DNA from: Gammaproteobacteria bacterium
GTDB taxonomy: Bacteria > Pseudomonadota > Gammaproteobacteria > Eutrophobiales > Eutrophobiaceae
Direction of reading: 5' to 3'
DNA length: 47,342 bases
NCBI GenBank assembly: GCA_022826885.1
Contig: JAJDUB010000005.1
Location: forward strand, 1-47,342
Position 1 is the first letter of the stretch. Each line of letters begins with the position of its first letter. Below the pieces are notes generated by a model. The model did not search any database and was not told where the DNA came from. It was given only the letters and a program-made list of their open reading frames with translations. Position numbers and translations under genes: made by a program. This document shows, piece after piece, positions 26,652 to 35,419 of this stretch.

Positions 26652-27125
26652 TCACCTGTCGGTCCGGATAATATCGTCCGGACACAATCTTGCCTTTTCT
26701 ATCTCTCCCAGAGGTATTTGAAATTCCCTGCCCGACTCGTTCAGGACCAGGGTCTCTCCGATAACTGCTTCAATACGTCCGGTAATACGTTTGCGATTAT
26801 CGACGGCACCGGACAACCTGACTTTCACCGTCTTTCCGATAAACTGTTCATACTGTTCCCGGTTGAACAACAGCCGGTCCAGGCCCGGTGATGAAACTTC
26901 CAGCAGGTACTCACCGGCAATCGGGTCTTCCACATCCAGCACGCCGGATACCCGGTGACTGACCCTTTCACAGTCTTCAAGGGTTACCCCGGCGCCGCTG
27001 TCGATATAGATGCGCAGCAGCGAATTGCGGCCCTGGCGCAACAGTTCGATCCCCCAGCACACGTAGCCCATGTCCGTCACTATGGGTCTCAACAAGGCAT
27101 CAAGGTTCACGCTCTGTCTGTACAC
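26652..27125 (-). CDS. rimP: ribosome maturation factor RimP
   Basis: 157-residue 30S assembly factor. I start at the GTG at 27123-27125, which gives the same distance as E. coli RimP to the conserved G(F/Y)xxxGIE block (Gly20 in DMGYVCWGIEL). An upstream TTG at 27146 lies in the U-run of a terminator and is unlikely. No strong ribosome site is visible for any candidate. Family blocks: LLRIYIDSGAGVTLEDCERV, VLDVEDPI, YLLEVSSPGLDRLLF. First protein gene of the metY operon; it follows the initiator tRNA and a hairpin terminator/attenuator. Confidence 0.94.
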   Translation of the reverse strand: MYRQSVNLDALLRPIVTDMGYVCWGIELLRQGRNSLLRIYIDSGAGVTLEDCERVSHRVSGVLDVEDPIAGEYLLEVSSPGLDRLLFNREQYEQFIGKTVKVRLSGAVDNRKRITGRIEAVIGETLVLNESGREFQIPLGEIEKARLCPDDIIRTDR

Positions 27126-27140
27126 ATCCACGACCACGGA

Positions 27141-27168
27141 AAACAAAAAGTGGGCATATAGCCCACTT
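27141..27168 (-). terminator. intrinsic terminator or attenuator between metY and rimP
   Basis: On the minus strand AAGTGGGC pairs with GCCCACTT around a five-base TATAT loop and is followed by TTTGTTTT. It lies 23 bases after the CCA end of the initiator tRNA. Partial read-through would feed rimP-nusA-infB, as in the E. coli metY operon. Confidence 0.8.
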
Positions 27169-27190
27169 CATAAACATTCTCCTGAAAATC

Positions 27191-27267
27191 TGGTAGCGGG
27201 GGCAGGATTTGAACCTGCGACCTTCGGGTTATGAGCCCGACGAGCTGCCAGACTGCTCCACCCCGCA
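27191..27267 (-). tRNA. metY: initiator tRNA-fMet (CAT anticodon)
   Basis: 77 nt with CCA encoded. The anticodon loop CTCATAA carries CAT. Initiator hallmarks are visible: position 1 (T) does not pair with position 72 (T), while pairs 2-71 to 7-66 are intact, and the anticodon stem ends in three consecutive G-C pairs (GGG/CCC). The T-arm is GCAGG-TTCAAAT-CCTGC. Heading the rimP-nusA-infB operon, it is in the position of E. coli metY. Confidence 0.97.
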
Positions 27268-27279
27268 ACGGAATTAGGT

Positions 27280-27309
27280 ATTATACAACATACGGACATT
27301 TTTTTTCAA
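27280..27309 (-). promoter_or_regulatory. strong sigma70 promoter of the metY-rimP-nusA-infB-rbfA-truB-rpsO-pnp operon
   Basis: On the minus strand TTGAAA (27304-27309) and a perfect TATAAT (27280-27285) are 18 bases apart. Transcription would start about six bases before the tRNA 5' end. It is squeezed into the 48 bp between the stop of the TPR lipoprotein gene and the tRNA. Confidence 0.82.
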
Positions 27310-27315
27310 GTCATT

Positions 27316-27846
27316 CTATTGATGTTCAGGCATTCCTGCCCGTTCGATCAAATCAGCATTGGCCCTGCGCAACTCCGGGTGCCCGGCTGCGAGGGAATTC
27401 GACTTTTGCGCAAGGGCAATGGCCAGGCGCCGGTTCCCCTGCCCCAGTTTCAGGACCGCCAGGCGATGCCACAACCACGGGTTTTTCGGCTCCAGGCGCA
27501 GCGCCCGTTCCAGGGAACCGGCGGCGGCTTCCGGGTTGCCCCGGCTGACGCTGAGGTCCGTATCATCGAGTAACGCCAATACAGCAGGATTTTCACTGAC
27601 CTGTCCCGGCTGTGCCGGTATTCCGGTTTCGGCGGCCCTGCCCGGACCGGGCAATTCTTCCCATTGCTCGTCTCCTTCATCCCGCGCCGGCTTTCCGGGT
27701 GCTACCTGGGCGGCAGGCTCAGGGGGTAACCCGGCAGCGGTATCCGGTACCTGCCTCTCCTCCACCGGCGCCTGGCGCACGTTTGCGCACCCCCCGCAAA
27801 CCAGCAAGGCGGCGATCAGCAAACTGAATAAATATTTTTTCTTCAT
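27316..27846 (-). CDS. tetratricopeptide lipoprotein downstream of PBP1b
   Basis: 176 residues from the ATG at 27844-27846, which overlaps the mrcB stop as ATGA. A signal peptide (KKKYLFSLLIAALLVCGGC) ends in a lipobox-like VCGGC; Cys at -3 is atypical, so lipidation is likely but not certain. A Pro/Glu-rich linker (about residues 25-85) leads to one or two TPR-like helical pairs (NPEAAAGSLERALRLEPKNP, WLWHRLAVLKLGQGNRRLAI). Coupling to mrcB suggests an envelope accessory role near the PBP1b synthase, perhaps as a scaffold or activator. No specific function can be assigned. Confidence 0.8.
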   Translation of the reverse strand: MKKKYLFSLLIAALLVCGGCANVRQAPVEERQVPDTAAGLPPEPAAQVAPGKPARDEGDEQWEELPGPGRAAETGIPAQPGQVSENPAVLALLDDTDLSVSRGNPEAAAGSLERALRLEPKNPWLWHRLAVLKLGQGNRRLAIALAQKSNSLAAGHPELRRANADLIERAGMPEHQ

Positions 27847-30101
27847 CTGCAACTCCCGCCGGCAGTGTTTCGGGGCCTGAAACCGAGGACATACGGTATG
27901 TCCGAAAACCTGGCACAGGCGCCGGCAAAGGGCAAACCCACAGTATCCAGGGAGCCGACGCCGGGTGGCGGCAACAAATCGATGCTGCGGAAGTCCTGCC
28001 GCTTTACCATGTTGCCCCAGACCTGCAGCGCGCCGGTCGCGCCGGTCAACCGGGTGGGCAGGTTGTCATCGCGGCCCAGCCATACCACGCCTGTTATATC
28101 GTCGCCGAAACCGGCAAACCAGCTGTCCCGCAGGTTATTGGTAGTACCTGTTTTGCCGGCCAGCGGCAAATGTTCCGGGATAATTCGGCGCAGGCCGCGG
28201 CCGGTGCCGCGGTTGACCGCCTGCACCATCATGAAACCGGTAAGGAAAGCAGCTTCACCCTGCAGCGCCTGACGCATATCCAGGCCATAGCGCTTTACCG
28301 CGTTGCCGGTGTTGTCCAGAACCTCCCTGATGCTGTTCAGGGGAACCAGGAAACCGCCGTTAGCCAGGGTCTGGTAAAGCTGGCTGACCTGAAACGGCGT
28401 CAGTTCCAGGGACCCCAGCAACAACGACGGAAACGGCTCAATATGGTCGCCTGCACCTGCTTTATACAGCGTGTCGATCACCTGTTCCAGACCGATCTCC
28501 CGGCCCAGTCTTACCGTTGCCTTGTTGTATGATCTTGCCAGGGCTTCCAGCAGACTTACCTGGCCGTGATTCCTGCCGTCGTAATTATCCGGACGCCAGA
28601 ACGTGCCGTCTGCAAGCCTGACGGAGATGTCGGTGTCGCTGACTCCGGAAACGAGTGAATAACGCCGGGGGTCCGTCAGGGCCGTGTAATACACGAACGG
28701 TTTCACCAGTGACCCTATCGGCCGCCTGGCATTCAGGGCGCGGTTAAAACCGGTGTATTCCGCGTTCCTGTCACCCGCCAGGGACAATACCGCGCCGGTG
28801 CTGGTCTGTACAAAAATGCTTGCTGCCTGCAATGTCCCCGGGCCCAGGGAACCCGCCCGTTCCAGCCGCCGTAACTGCCGTTGCAGAACCAGTTCCGTAC
28901 TCTCCTGCCGTTCGGCATCAAGCGTGGTAAAAATGCGCAGTCCCTTGTTGCGCAGGTCTCCGATGGCATAATCCCGCAACAGTTGCTTCCTGACAAGCTG
29001 CAGAAATGCGGGGTGCTTGCCGGAAACCCAGCGCGGCCGCGCGCTCAGGTCCAATGGCTGCCGCCGCGCCTGCCGCCAGGCCGGTTCATCCAGGTAACCC
29101 TGCCGCAACATCAGGTCCAGCACCAGGTCGCGGCGCTGCCTGGCGCGCTCGGCATGGCGCCTCGGGTTGTACCGGGAAGCGCCTTTGACCATGCCCGCGA
29201 GCAGCGCGATCTGGTCCAGCCGCAATTCGTTCAACGGCCTGGCGAAATAGAACTCCGCTGCCGTGCCGAAGCCATGTACGCTGCGCCGTCCCTGTTGTCC
29301 CAGGTATACCTCGTTGACATAGGCTTCCAGGATTTCCTCCTTGCCGTAACGCCGTTCCAGCAGGCAGGCCATGACGACCTCGTTGATCTTCCGGGTCAGG
29401 GTCCGCTCGGGGCTTAAAAAGAAATTCTTCACCAGTTGCTGGGTAATGGTGCTGCCTCCCTGTTCGAGTTTCCTTTTGAGGATATTGTGGTACAGGGCCC
29501 GTAACACGCCCCTCGGGTCAATTCCGATATGGCTGAAATAATTTCGATCTTCAACCGCCAGCAAAGCCCGGATCAACGCGGGAGGAACGTCATCGTAGGA
29601 AACCAGGATACGATCCTCGAAATTATCCGGGTAGATCCTGCCGATTAATTCCGGTTCGATGCGCGCCAGCGGCAAGGCGCCCTGTCCCGATAAATCCCGG
29701 ATCTCCCGCACCTTCCCGTCCCGGAAACGCACACGTACCAGGCGAGCGTCCTGCCGGCCGTCCCAGTAGTGAAATTCACGCTGCATAAAGTCGATACCTG
29801 ATGCCGTACGGCTGTAGTAACCCGGCTGTCCGGAGGAAGACGCTTTTCTGTAGCCTGACCTGAGCAGCAGTTTTTCAATGTTATCGGCTGTCTGCGCCTG
29901 GCCTGCATATATCTCTGCAGGGCTGGCGTAGACGCGGGCAGGAAGGGACCACCGTTTCCCCGCGAATTCCACTTGCACGCGATAATCCAGCCACAACACA
30001 TAAGCCGCGAGTATGCAAACCAGGATAATTAAAATATGCACGTACCGGAACTTATTCCCGGCGCGCGACTTGGAACTTCTTCGTGATCTCTTTCCGGGCA
30101 T
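27843..30101 (-). CDS. mrcB: bifunctional penicillin-binding protein 1B
   Basis: 752-residue class A PBP that polymerises and cross-links peptidoglycan. A short basic cytoplasmic tail and one membrane span (about 20-38) precede a UB2H-like region (about 55-145, site of LpoB binding in E. coli). The GT51 glycosyltransferase domain has Glu184 in AVEDRNYFSHIGID and GGSTITQQLVKNFFL. The transpeptidase domain has Ser464-x-x-Lys467 (GSLVK), SYN at 524-526 and KTGTT at 650-654. All catalytic motifs are intact. Its ribosome site is inside a hairpin that also includes the adk stop codon. Confidence 0.96.
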   Translation of the reverse strand: MPGKRSRRSSKSRAGNKFRYVHILIILVCILAAYVLWLDYRVQVEFAGKRWSLPARVYASPAEIYAGQAQTADNIEKLLLRSGYRKASSSGQPGYYSRTASGIDFMQREFHYWDGRQDARLVRVRFRDGKVREIRDLSGQGALPLARIEPELIGRIYPDNFEDRILVSYDDVPPALIRALLAVEDRNYFSHIGIDPRGVLRALYHNILKRKLEQGGSTITQQLVKNFFLSPERTLTRKINEVVMACLLERRYGKEEILEAYVNEVYLGQQGRRSVHGFGTAAEFYFARPLNELRLDQIALLAGMVKGASRYNPRRHAERARQRRDLVLDLMLRQGYLDEPAWRQARRQPLDLSARPRWVSGKHPAFLQLVRKQLLRDYAIGDLRNKGLRIFTTLDAERQESTELVLQRQLRRLERAGSLGPGTLQAASIFVQTSTGAVLSLAGDRNAEYTGFNRALNARRPIGSLVKPFVYYTALTDPRRYSLVSGVSDTDISVRLADGTFWRPDNYDGRNHGQVSLLEALARSYNKATVRLGREIGLEQVIDTLYKAGAGDHIEPFPSLLLGSLELTPFQVSQLYQTLANGGFLVPLNSIREVLDNTGNAVKRYGLDMRQALQGEAAFLTGFMMVQAVNRGTGRGLRRIIPEHLPLAGKTGTTNNLRDSWFAGFGDDITGVVWLGRDDNLPTRLTGATGALQVWGNMVKRQDFRSIDLLPPPGVGSLDTVGLPFAGACARFSDIPYVLGFRPRNTAGGSCR

Positions 30102-30104
30102 TAT

Positions 30105-30158
30105 TAGTACTCTTTCAACCTGATATTGCCATGTTCAGCGGGTCGGGAAAGAGTACTA
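30105..30158 (-). promoter_or_regulatory. hairpin joining the adk stop codon and the mrcB ribosome-binding site
   Basis: A perfect 12-bp inverted repeat (30105-30116 with 30147-30158, TAGTACTCTTTC and complement) spans the adk-mrcB gap. The upstream arm contains the adk stop TAG; the downstream arm contains GAAAGAG, the likely mrcB Shine-Dalgarno, whose ATG follows nine bases later. Ribosomes ending adk would open the stem. No U-run follows, so it is not an ordinary terminator. Confidence 0.6.
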
Positions 30159-30812
30159 GCCCATCAGATTTTCCAATCCGTGAACCAGGTTTTTCGTTAT
30201 TTCCCGGACATCGCCGGCGCCGTCCACACGCAGGTATGCCGGCGCATTCCGACCGCTGAGATCGCTGTAAAACCTGATTAGCGGCGCGGTCTGCTCATGA
30301 TAGACCTGCAGGCGTTTCCTGACCGTTGCCTCCCTGTCATCTTCCCGTTGTACAAGCGCCTCTCCACTGACGTCATCAACACCGGGCTGTTGCGGCGGAT
30401 TGAACAGGACATGATAAACCCGTCCCGACCCGGGATGAATGCGCCGGCCGTCCAGGCGTTTGATAATCTCGTCATCCGCTACCACGATCTCAACCACACA
30501 GTCGATCAGTATGCCTTCCCGCTGCATTGCCTCGGCCTGGCCAAGCGTCCTCGGGAAACCGTCGAACAGGTAACCCTGCCGGCAATCATCCTGGCGAATC
30601 CTGTCCTTGACCAGGTCCATGATCAGGTCATCCGGTACCAGTTCTCCGGCTTCCATTACCTTTTTTGCCTCAAGCCCCAGCGCAGTGCCGGCCCTGACCG
30701 CAGCGCGCAACATGTCGCCGGTCGAAATCTGGGGTATGTTAAACTTGTCTTTAATGAAAGCGGCCTGCGTGCCCTTACCGGCGCCCGGCGCTCCTAATAA
30801 TAGGATTCTCAT
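30156..30812 (-). CDS. adk: adenylate kinase
   Basis: 218-residue enzyme that interconverts ATP + AMP and 2 ADP in the cytosol. The P-loop [10 protein letters not shown] (8-17) is followed by the AMP-binding [10 protein letters not shown] and FDGFPRT. The long LID domain ([20 protein letters not shown] onwards) lacks zinc-binding cysteines, as is usual for Gram-negative enzymes. The stop lies 54 bp before the mrcB ATG on the same strand, within a hairpin that may couple the two genes. Confidence 0.97.
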   Translation of the reverse strand: MRILLLGAPGAGKGTQAAFIKDKFNIPQISTGDMLRAAVRAGTALGLEAKKVMEAGELVPDDLIMDLVKDRIRQDDCRQGYLFDGFPRTLGQAEAMQREGILIDCVVEIVVADDEIIKRLDGRRIHPGSGRVYHVLFNPPQQPGVDDVSGEALVQREDDREATVRKRLQVYHEQTAPLIRFYSDLSGRNAPAYLRVDGAGDVREITKNLVHGLENLMG

Positions 30813-30841
30813 GGTTCTCCTGTTTTTGCAGCTCCACTGTC

Positions 30842-31228
30842 ATGAAAATTGAAACAGATATCAATCAAGGCGAACATAAAATAGACGCCTACGGCGCCGG
30901 CTCGATAACCGTCGGCGGTACGGCATACGCAACAGGCATTATAATCACGCCGGAGGACGTCATGGAAGGCCGGTTGCCGGATCAGGTGCAGGCGCTGGAG
31001 GAAAAGCACCTGACAGCCATGCTTGAACACAATCCGGAGATCGTGATATTCGGCAGCGGCAGGACGCTCACTTACCCGCCTGATGAAATCTGCCAGATCC
31101 TTTACACCCTGGAAATCGGGTTCGAAATCATGGATACCGGCGGCGCCTGCCGGGCCTTCAATTTCCTGTCCGGGGAAGGCCGCCGGATCGTTGCCGCATT
31201 GTTTCAAATCACTACCCGGGGGGACTAG
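30842..31228 (+). CDS. Mth938-like domain protein (DUF498)
   Basis: 128-residue protein with the Mth938 fold signature: INQGEHKIDAYGAGSITVGG near the N-terminus, EIVIFGSGRTLTYPP in the middle and EIGFEIMDTGGACRAFNFL towards the end. The eukaryotic relative NDUFAF3 assists complex I assembly; bacterial members have no proven function. It diverges from adk (30 bp between starts) and converges on rpoS (15 bp between stops). Single-gene transcript likely. Confidence 0.88.
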   Translation: MKIETDINQGEHKIDAYGAGSITVGGTAYATGIIITPEDVMEGRLPDQVQALEEKHLTAMLEHNPEIVIFGSGRTLTYPPDEICQILYTLEIGFEIMDTGGACRAFNFLSGEGRRIVAALFQITTRGD

Positions 31229-31243
31229 CCCCCGGCCCCTGGA

Positions 31244-32191
31244 TTACTGCAGCGCATCCAGGGAGAAACCTTCCCGTTTCAGGATTCGCCGCAGGCGTTT
31301 CAGCGCCTCGATCTGTATCTGCCTGACCCGCTCCCGCGTCACTCCCAGTTGTGCGCCTACATCTTCCAGCGTAGCTGCTTCCCTGTCATGCAGGCCGAAG
31401 CGCAATTCCACCACGGCGCGCTGTTTTTCCGTCAGTTGTTGCAGCCATGAATCGATGTGCTCCCTCACGTCATCATTCTGGAGCAATACTGACGGATCAA
31501 TGTTGTGCTCATCCGGTATCGTATCCAGCAATGGCCGCTCCGCTTCCCTGCCGACCGGGGCATCCACCGAGGTGGCCCGTTCGTTTAATCCGAACATGCG
31601 TTTCACGCTTTCCAGCGGCCGGTCCAGCATCTCCGCCACGTCCTCACTGCTGGGTTCCCGATCAAGGGTCTGGGCCAGTTTCCTGGCCGCCCGCATGTAA
31701 ACATTAATCTCCTTGATGACGTGTATCGGCAACCTGACCGTCCTGGCCTGGTTCATCAAAGCCCGCTCGATGGTTTGCCTGATCCACCACGTGGCGTAGG
31801 TCGAAAAACGGAAACCCTTGTCCGGGTCAAACTTTTCCACTGCCCGTATCAAACCGAGGTTGCCTTCTTCGATCAGGTCCAGCAATGCCAGTCCCTGGTT
31901 CATATAACGCCGCGCTATCTTCACCACCAGGCGCAGGTTACTCTCAATCATGCGTTTACGCGCATCGTCGTCACCGCGCCGCGCGCGCCGGGCGAAGTCG
32001 GTCTCCTCCTTTGCGGTCAACAGCGGGGTAAACCCAATCTCACTCAGATACAACCGGGTGGCGTCAAGATCGGTTTCACTGAAGCCCCCGTGCGAGTGCG
32101 CCCTGCCCGATTTCCTGGCGGCACCGGGACTCGCGCTCTCCGAACCGGAGTCTTCCAGGTTCAAGGTCTTGATATCATCATCTTCAGGCAT
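31244..32191 (-). CDS. rpoS: RNA polymerase sigma factor RpoS
   Basis: 315-residue stationary-phase/general stress sigma factor. An acidic N-terminus precedes region 1.2 ([20 protein letters not shown]). Region 2 follows ([58 protein letters not shown]), then region 3 ([16 protein letters not shown]) and region 4 ([20 protein letters not shown]). The position after nlpD in surE-pcm-nlpD-rpoS is the gammaproteobacterial rpoS locus and separates it from rpoD. In E. coli the main rpoS promoter is inside nlpD; the 45-bp gap here is too short for much control. Confidence 0.96.
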   Translation of the reverse strand: MPEDDDIKTLNLEDSGSESASPGAARKSGRAHSHGGFSETDLDATRLYLSEIGFTPLLTAKEETDFARRARRGDDDARKRMIESNLRLVVKIARRYMNQGLALLDLIEEGNLGLIRAVEKFDPDKGFRFSTYATWWIRQTIERALMNQARTVRLPIHVIKEINVYMRAARKLAQTLDREPSSEDVAEMLDRPLESVKRMFGLNERATSVDAPVGREAERPLLDTIPDEHNIDPSVLLQNDDVREHIDSWLQQLTEKQRAVVELRFGLHDREAATLEDVGAQLGVTRERVRQIQIEALKRLRRILKREGFSLDALQ

Positions 32192-32236
32192 GAATGTCTT
32201 CTGTTTTTTCTTCCGTTATTGGCTGGTACCAGACCT

Positions 32237-33034
32237 TCACGTGCGCGGAAGTTGCCCAAGCGGATCTATCGGTTGTCCGTTTTTACGGATTTCAAAGTGC
32301 AATACCGGCGCGCCCTTGCCGTCAACACCCATCGTCGATATCTGTTGTCCGGCCTTTACCGTTTCCCCCTCCTTTACAACCAGATCGCGATTATGGGCAT
32401 AGGCGCTTAAATAAGTATCATTATGCTTGATGATAATAAGATTACCATAACCGCGTAAACCACTGCCGCTGTAGACTACTCTGCCGGTAGCCGCAGCGAC
32501 GATTTTCTGGCCTCCTCGCCCACCGATACTTATGCCTTTTTTTGCAGTCAGTGTAGACGGCTTCAACAACTTGCCGCGGGCCGGCCATTGCCAGCGGATA
32601 TCCGCAGCCGGCGGGGCAGGACTGGCCGCAGTCTTCTTCGGCGAGGTTGTTTCCCGCGTTACTGCAACAGCCCGGTCAGGCTTCCGGGACCGTTTATTCG
32701 CCACTGGAGGTGGTTGTAACGCGCGGGATTTCCGCGCCGGTATCAACTCGATGACCTGACCCGGATAAATCGTGAACGGGGGTTTGATCCGGTTCCAGGC
32801 AGCCAGGCTCTTGTAATCATGCCCGTAGCGCCAGGCAATGGAATACAGGGTATCGCCCTTGCTGACGGTATGCCGGGCGCTCTTGTCCCGTTGCCGCGCG
32901 GCATCGGACGAAGATACGAATACCTCCTGCTTGTCCGGCCCCTGGCGCGCGCTGACGGGAGCCTTGACCGTTGAACAGGCAGGGATCGCACCCAACAGGA
33001 TCAATAACAGGCATACACTACTGAGTTTTTTCAT
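32237..33034 (-). CDS. nlpD: murein hydrolase activator NlpD (LysM, degenerate M23)
   Basis: 265-residue outer-membrane lipoprotein that in E. coli activates the amidase AmiC at the septum. Signal peptide with lipobox IPAC (Cys at about 20), a LysM domain (about 55-98: HTVSKGDTLYSIAWRYGHDY), a basic Pro-rich linker and a C-terminal M23 domain (about 165-265). The zinc ligands of active M23 peptidases are missing: KKGISIGG replaces the HxxxD motif and VLHFE replaces HxH, as in E. coli NlpD, so it should be an activator rather than an enzyme. The block SGLRGYGNLIIIKHNDTYLS is nearly E. coli-like. Confidence 0.94.
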   Translation of the reverse strand: MKKLSSVCLLLILLGAIPACSTVKAPVSARQGPDKQEVFVSSSDAARQRDKSARHTVSKGDTLYSIAWRYGHDYKSLAAWNRIKPPFTIYPGQVIELIPARKSRALQPPPVANKRSRKPDRAVAVTRETTSPKKTAASPAPPAADIRWQWPARGKLLKPSTLTAKKGISIGGRGGQKIVAAATGRVVYSGSGLRGYGNLIIIKHNDTYLSAYAHNRDLVVKEGETVKAGQQISTMGVDGKGAPVLHFEIRKNGQPIDPLGQLPRT

Positions 33035-33051
33035 GACCAGGACCCTTGAAC

Positions 33052-33684
33052 TTACCTCGTACCCTTGCGCATGGGGACAAAACTGACCGGGTCCAGGTTC
33101 TTTTCCACAAAGCCGGTCCTGGTGCGGACTACCGACAGCAGCTTCTGTCCCCCCCTGTGGCCGATTGGAATAATAATACGGCCGCCAACAGCCAGTTGTT
33201 CCATGAGCGCCTCAGGGATCTTTTCGGGTGCAGCCGATACCAGGATTCCCCGGAACGGCGCGTGCTCCGGCCAGCCCCTGTTGCCATCGCCGTATTTCGC
33301 CCTGATATTACGGTAGCTCAGGGTATGAAAGCGTTCCCTGGCGCCGGCCAGCAATGCCTCTATGCGTTCAATGCTGTAAACCCGGCGCGCAAGCTGGGCA
33401 AGTATGGCGGTCTGGTAACCGCAGCCGGTGCCGATTTCCAGGACACTATCCAGGTCCCCGGCTTCCAGTAACGCTTCGGTCATGCGCGCGACGATATAGG
33501 GTTGTGAAATTGTCTGGTTGTGGCCGATAGGCAGTGCGGTGTTGTCATAGGCGCGGCTGGCCAGCGCCTCGTCCACAAAAATATGCCTGGGAGTGCTCCG
33601 AAGAGCCTCCAGAACAATTTCAGACTTAATTCCCATGTCAGACAACTGTTCTACCAGCCTGTCCCGGGAACGCTGGGAAGTCAT
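33052..33684 (-). CDS. pcm: protein-L-isoaspartate O-methyltransferase (cytosolic)
   Basis: Repairs isoaspartyl damage in aged proteins using AdoMet. I choose the ATG at 33682-33684 (MTSQRSRDRLVEQLSDMG, 210 residues), which matches the Pseudomonas start; a GTG at 33747 overlapping the surE stop (GTGA) and an ATG at 33714 would lengthen it. Motifs: ALPIGHNQTISQPYIVARMT (substrate/active region), VLEIGTGCGYQTAIL (AdoMet motif I), GDGNRGWPEHAPF and GGRIIIPIG. In the classic surE-pcm-nlpD-rpoS cluster. A second, exported homologue is encoded at 43920-44699. Confidence 0.94.
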   Translation of the reverse strand: MTSQRSRDRLVEQLSDMGIKSEIVLEALRSTPRHIFVDEALASRAYDNTALPIGHNQTISQPYIVARMTEALLEAGDLDSVLEIGTGCGYQTAILAQLARRVYSIERIEALLAGARERFHTLSYRNIRAKYGDGNRGWPEHAPFRGILVSAAPEKIPEALMEQLAVGGRIIIPIGHRGGQKLLSVVRTRTGFVEKNLDPVSFVPMRKGTR

Positions 33685-33743
33685 TCCGATACCTTGAAAA
33701 TGATCAGCCTGCATATGTAGTGTTAAGGAACCTCTGATTAAGC

Positions 33744-34505
33744 TCACATCTCTTTCAGTTCCAGGTCAGCCAGCCAGTCACCGACCCGGGTCAGGGCTGC
33801 ATAGCGGGTCAGGTCCACCTGTAACGGTGTAACGGAAATCCTGTTTACGGAAACAGCGTGAAAATCCGTGCCGGGGCCGGCATCTTCACCGGCGCCCACG
33901 GGTCCGACCCAGTAAACGATGCGGTTTTTCGGATCTTTCATTCTGATAGCCGGTTCGGACTTGTGCCGCTGGCCCAGCCGCGTCACTTCAAAACCTTCAA
34001 GTTGCTCAAACGGCACGTCCGGTATGTTGATATTCAGTAACATATCATTATCGATGGGGTCTGTAAGCAACCTGCCGATCAGTGTACCGACAACTTTTCC
34101 TGCGGTCTCGTAGTGTGTCGGATTTTCACCGGCCAGCGACAGGGCGATGGCCGGCCGTCCCAGAAAACGCCCCTCCATGGCCGCCGCTACGGTTCCCGAA
34201 TATATCACGTCGTCACCCAGGTTGGATCCATGGTTGACACCGCTGACTACCATGTCCGGCATGTCTTCCAGCAGGCCTGTTATAGCCAGGTGCACACAAT
34301 CGGTAGGGGTACCGTTAACATAGAAAAACCTGTCGGAGACCTGGCGTGTATACAGCGGCGCATCCAGTGTCAGTGAGTTGCTCGCGCCGCTCCGATTCCG
34401 GTCCGGCGCTACCACGGTAATATCGCCGAACGACTGCATTGTCCGCATCAGCACCTCCAGGCCGACAGCCTGGTAGCCGTCATCATTACTCAGAAGAAAA
34501 TGCAC
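33744..34505 (-). CDS. surE: 5'/3'-nucleotidase SurE
   Basis: Metal-dependent phosphatase of nucleoside monophosphates, linked to stationary-phase survival. I start at the GTG at 34503-34505 (VHFLLSNDDGYQAVGLEVL), four bases after the argF stop, giving 253 residues as expected; the frame extending to 34604 overlaps argF. The metal-binding LLSNDDG and the blocks VVAPDRNRSGASNSLTL, VSGVNHGSNLGDDVIYSGTV and AAMEGRFLG are intact. It heads surE-pcm-nlpD-rpoS but is evidently co-transcribed from argD-argF. Confidence 0.95.
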   Translation of the reverse strand: MHFLLSNDDGYQAVGLEVLMRTMQSFGDITVVAPDRNRSGASNSLTLDAPLYTRQVSDRFFYVNGTPTDCVHLAITGLLEDMPDMVVSGVNHGSNLGDDVIYSGTVAAAMEGRFLGRPAIALSLAGENPTHYETAGKVVGTLIGRLLTDPIDNDMLLNINIPDVPFEQLEGFEVTRLGQRHKSEPAIRMKDPKNRIVYWVGPVGAGEDAGPGTDFHAVSVNRISVTPLQVDLTRYAALTRVGDWLADLELKEM

Positions 34506-34509
34506 CGGG

Positions 34510-35418
34510 TCAGTTACCCTGTTCCAGCAAAAATTCCAACAGGGCTTTCTGGGCGTGCAGCCGGTTCCCTGCCTCTTCCCAGACCACGCTGCGGGGACCG
34601 TCAATGACTCCTGCGCTCACCTCGGCGTCGCGATAGGCCGGCAGACAATGCATGAATACGGCATCCGCCGCTGCCAGCTCCATGATTTCCTCATTCACCT
34701 GGAACGGTTTGAACAGCGCCTGCCTGTTTTCCTTTCCGGCTTCCTGTCCCATACTGGTCCAGGTATCGGTAACGATCAGGTCAGCCTGCGCAGCCGCCTG
34801 CCGGGGGTCGCGGATAAGGGTTATGTTCGTCCCGCCCCGCCTGACGATTTCCGGGGCCGGCCGGTATTCCGCCGGTCCAGCCACATGCAGGTGGAAATCC
34901 ATAATACTTGCCGCGTTGATCCAGGAATTGCACATGTTGTTTCCGTCACCGAACCAGGCCACCTTTTTTCCCTTGATTGCGCCTTTCAACTCATAAAAAG
35001 TCTGCAGGTCCGCCAGTAGCTGGCAGGGATGATAACTGTCCGACAGGCCGTTTATGACGGGGACCGAGGAATACTCCGCAAAGCGTGTCAGCCGGGCATG
35101 TTCGAAAGTCCGGATCATAACGCCGTCAACCATCTTCGATAATACCCTGGCAGTGTCCTCAATAGGCTCCCCCCGGCCCAACTGGCTGTCCTGCGGCGAC
35201 AGGAAAACGGCATGCCCTCCAAGGTGCGCCATTGCGGTTTCAAAGGAAACCCGGGTCCGGGTGGAAGATTTTTCAAATATCATCGCCAGCACCCTGCCGG
35301 CGCAGGTCTGCTGCAGCTCACGGCGCCTGAACGCCTCCTTCAGCCGGATAGCGCGGTGTATCAGTGCCTCAATCTCTGTCGCGCTGAGGTCCGCGAGTGT
35401 CAGGAAATGGCGCGTCAT
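34510..35418 (-). CDS. argF: ornithine carbamoyltransferase
   Basis: 302-residue cytosolic enzyme forming citrulline from ornithine and carbamoyl phosphate. The carbamoyl-phosphate site STRTR is in EKSSTRTRVSFETAM; HPCQLLADLQT and the ornithine/zinc-loop motif HCLPAYRDAEVS (with HCLP) are present, as is DTWTSMGQE. The protein starts one base after the argD stop, so argD-argF are coupled arginine genes. Joining them directly to surE places amino-acid synthesis and the stress locus on one transcript. Confidence 0.96.
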   Translation of the reverse strand: MTRHFLTLADLSATEIEALIHRAIRLKEAFRRRELQQTCAGRVLAMIFEKSSTRTRVSFETAMAHLGGHAVFLSPQDSQLGRGEPIEDTARVLSKMVDGVMIRTFEHARLTRFAEYSSVPVINGLSDSYHPCQLLADLQTFYELKGAIKGKKVAWFGDGNNMCNSWINAASIMDFHLHVAGPAEYRPAPEIVRRGGTNITLIRDPRQAAAQADLIVTDTWTSMGQEAGKENRQALFKPFQVNEEIMELAAADAVFMHCLPAYRDAEVSAGVIDGPRSVVWEEAGNRLHAQKALLEFLLEQGN

Positions 35419-35419
35419 G

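Noticed and set aside
27126..27146. TTG start for rimP at 27146
   Set aside because: It lies in the U-run of the metY terminator, and the GTG at 27125 gives the E. coli RimP spacing to the conserved GIE block.
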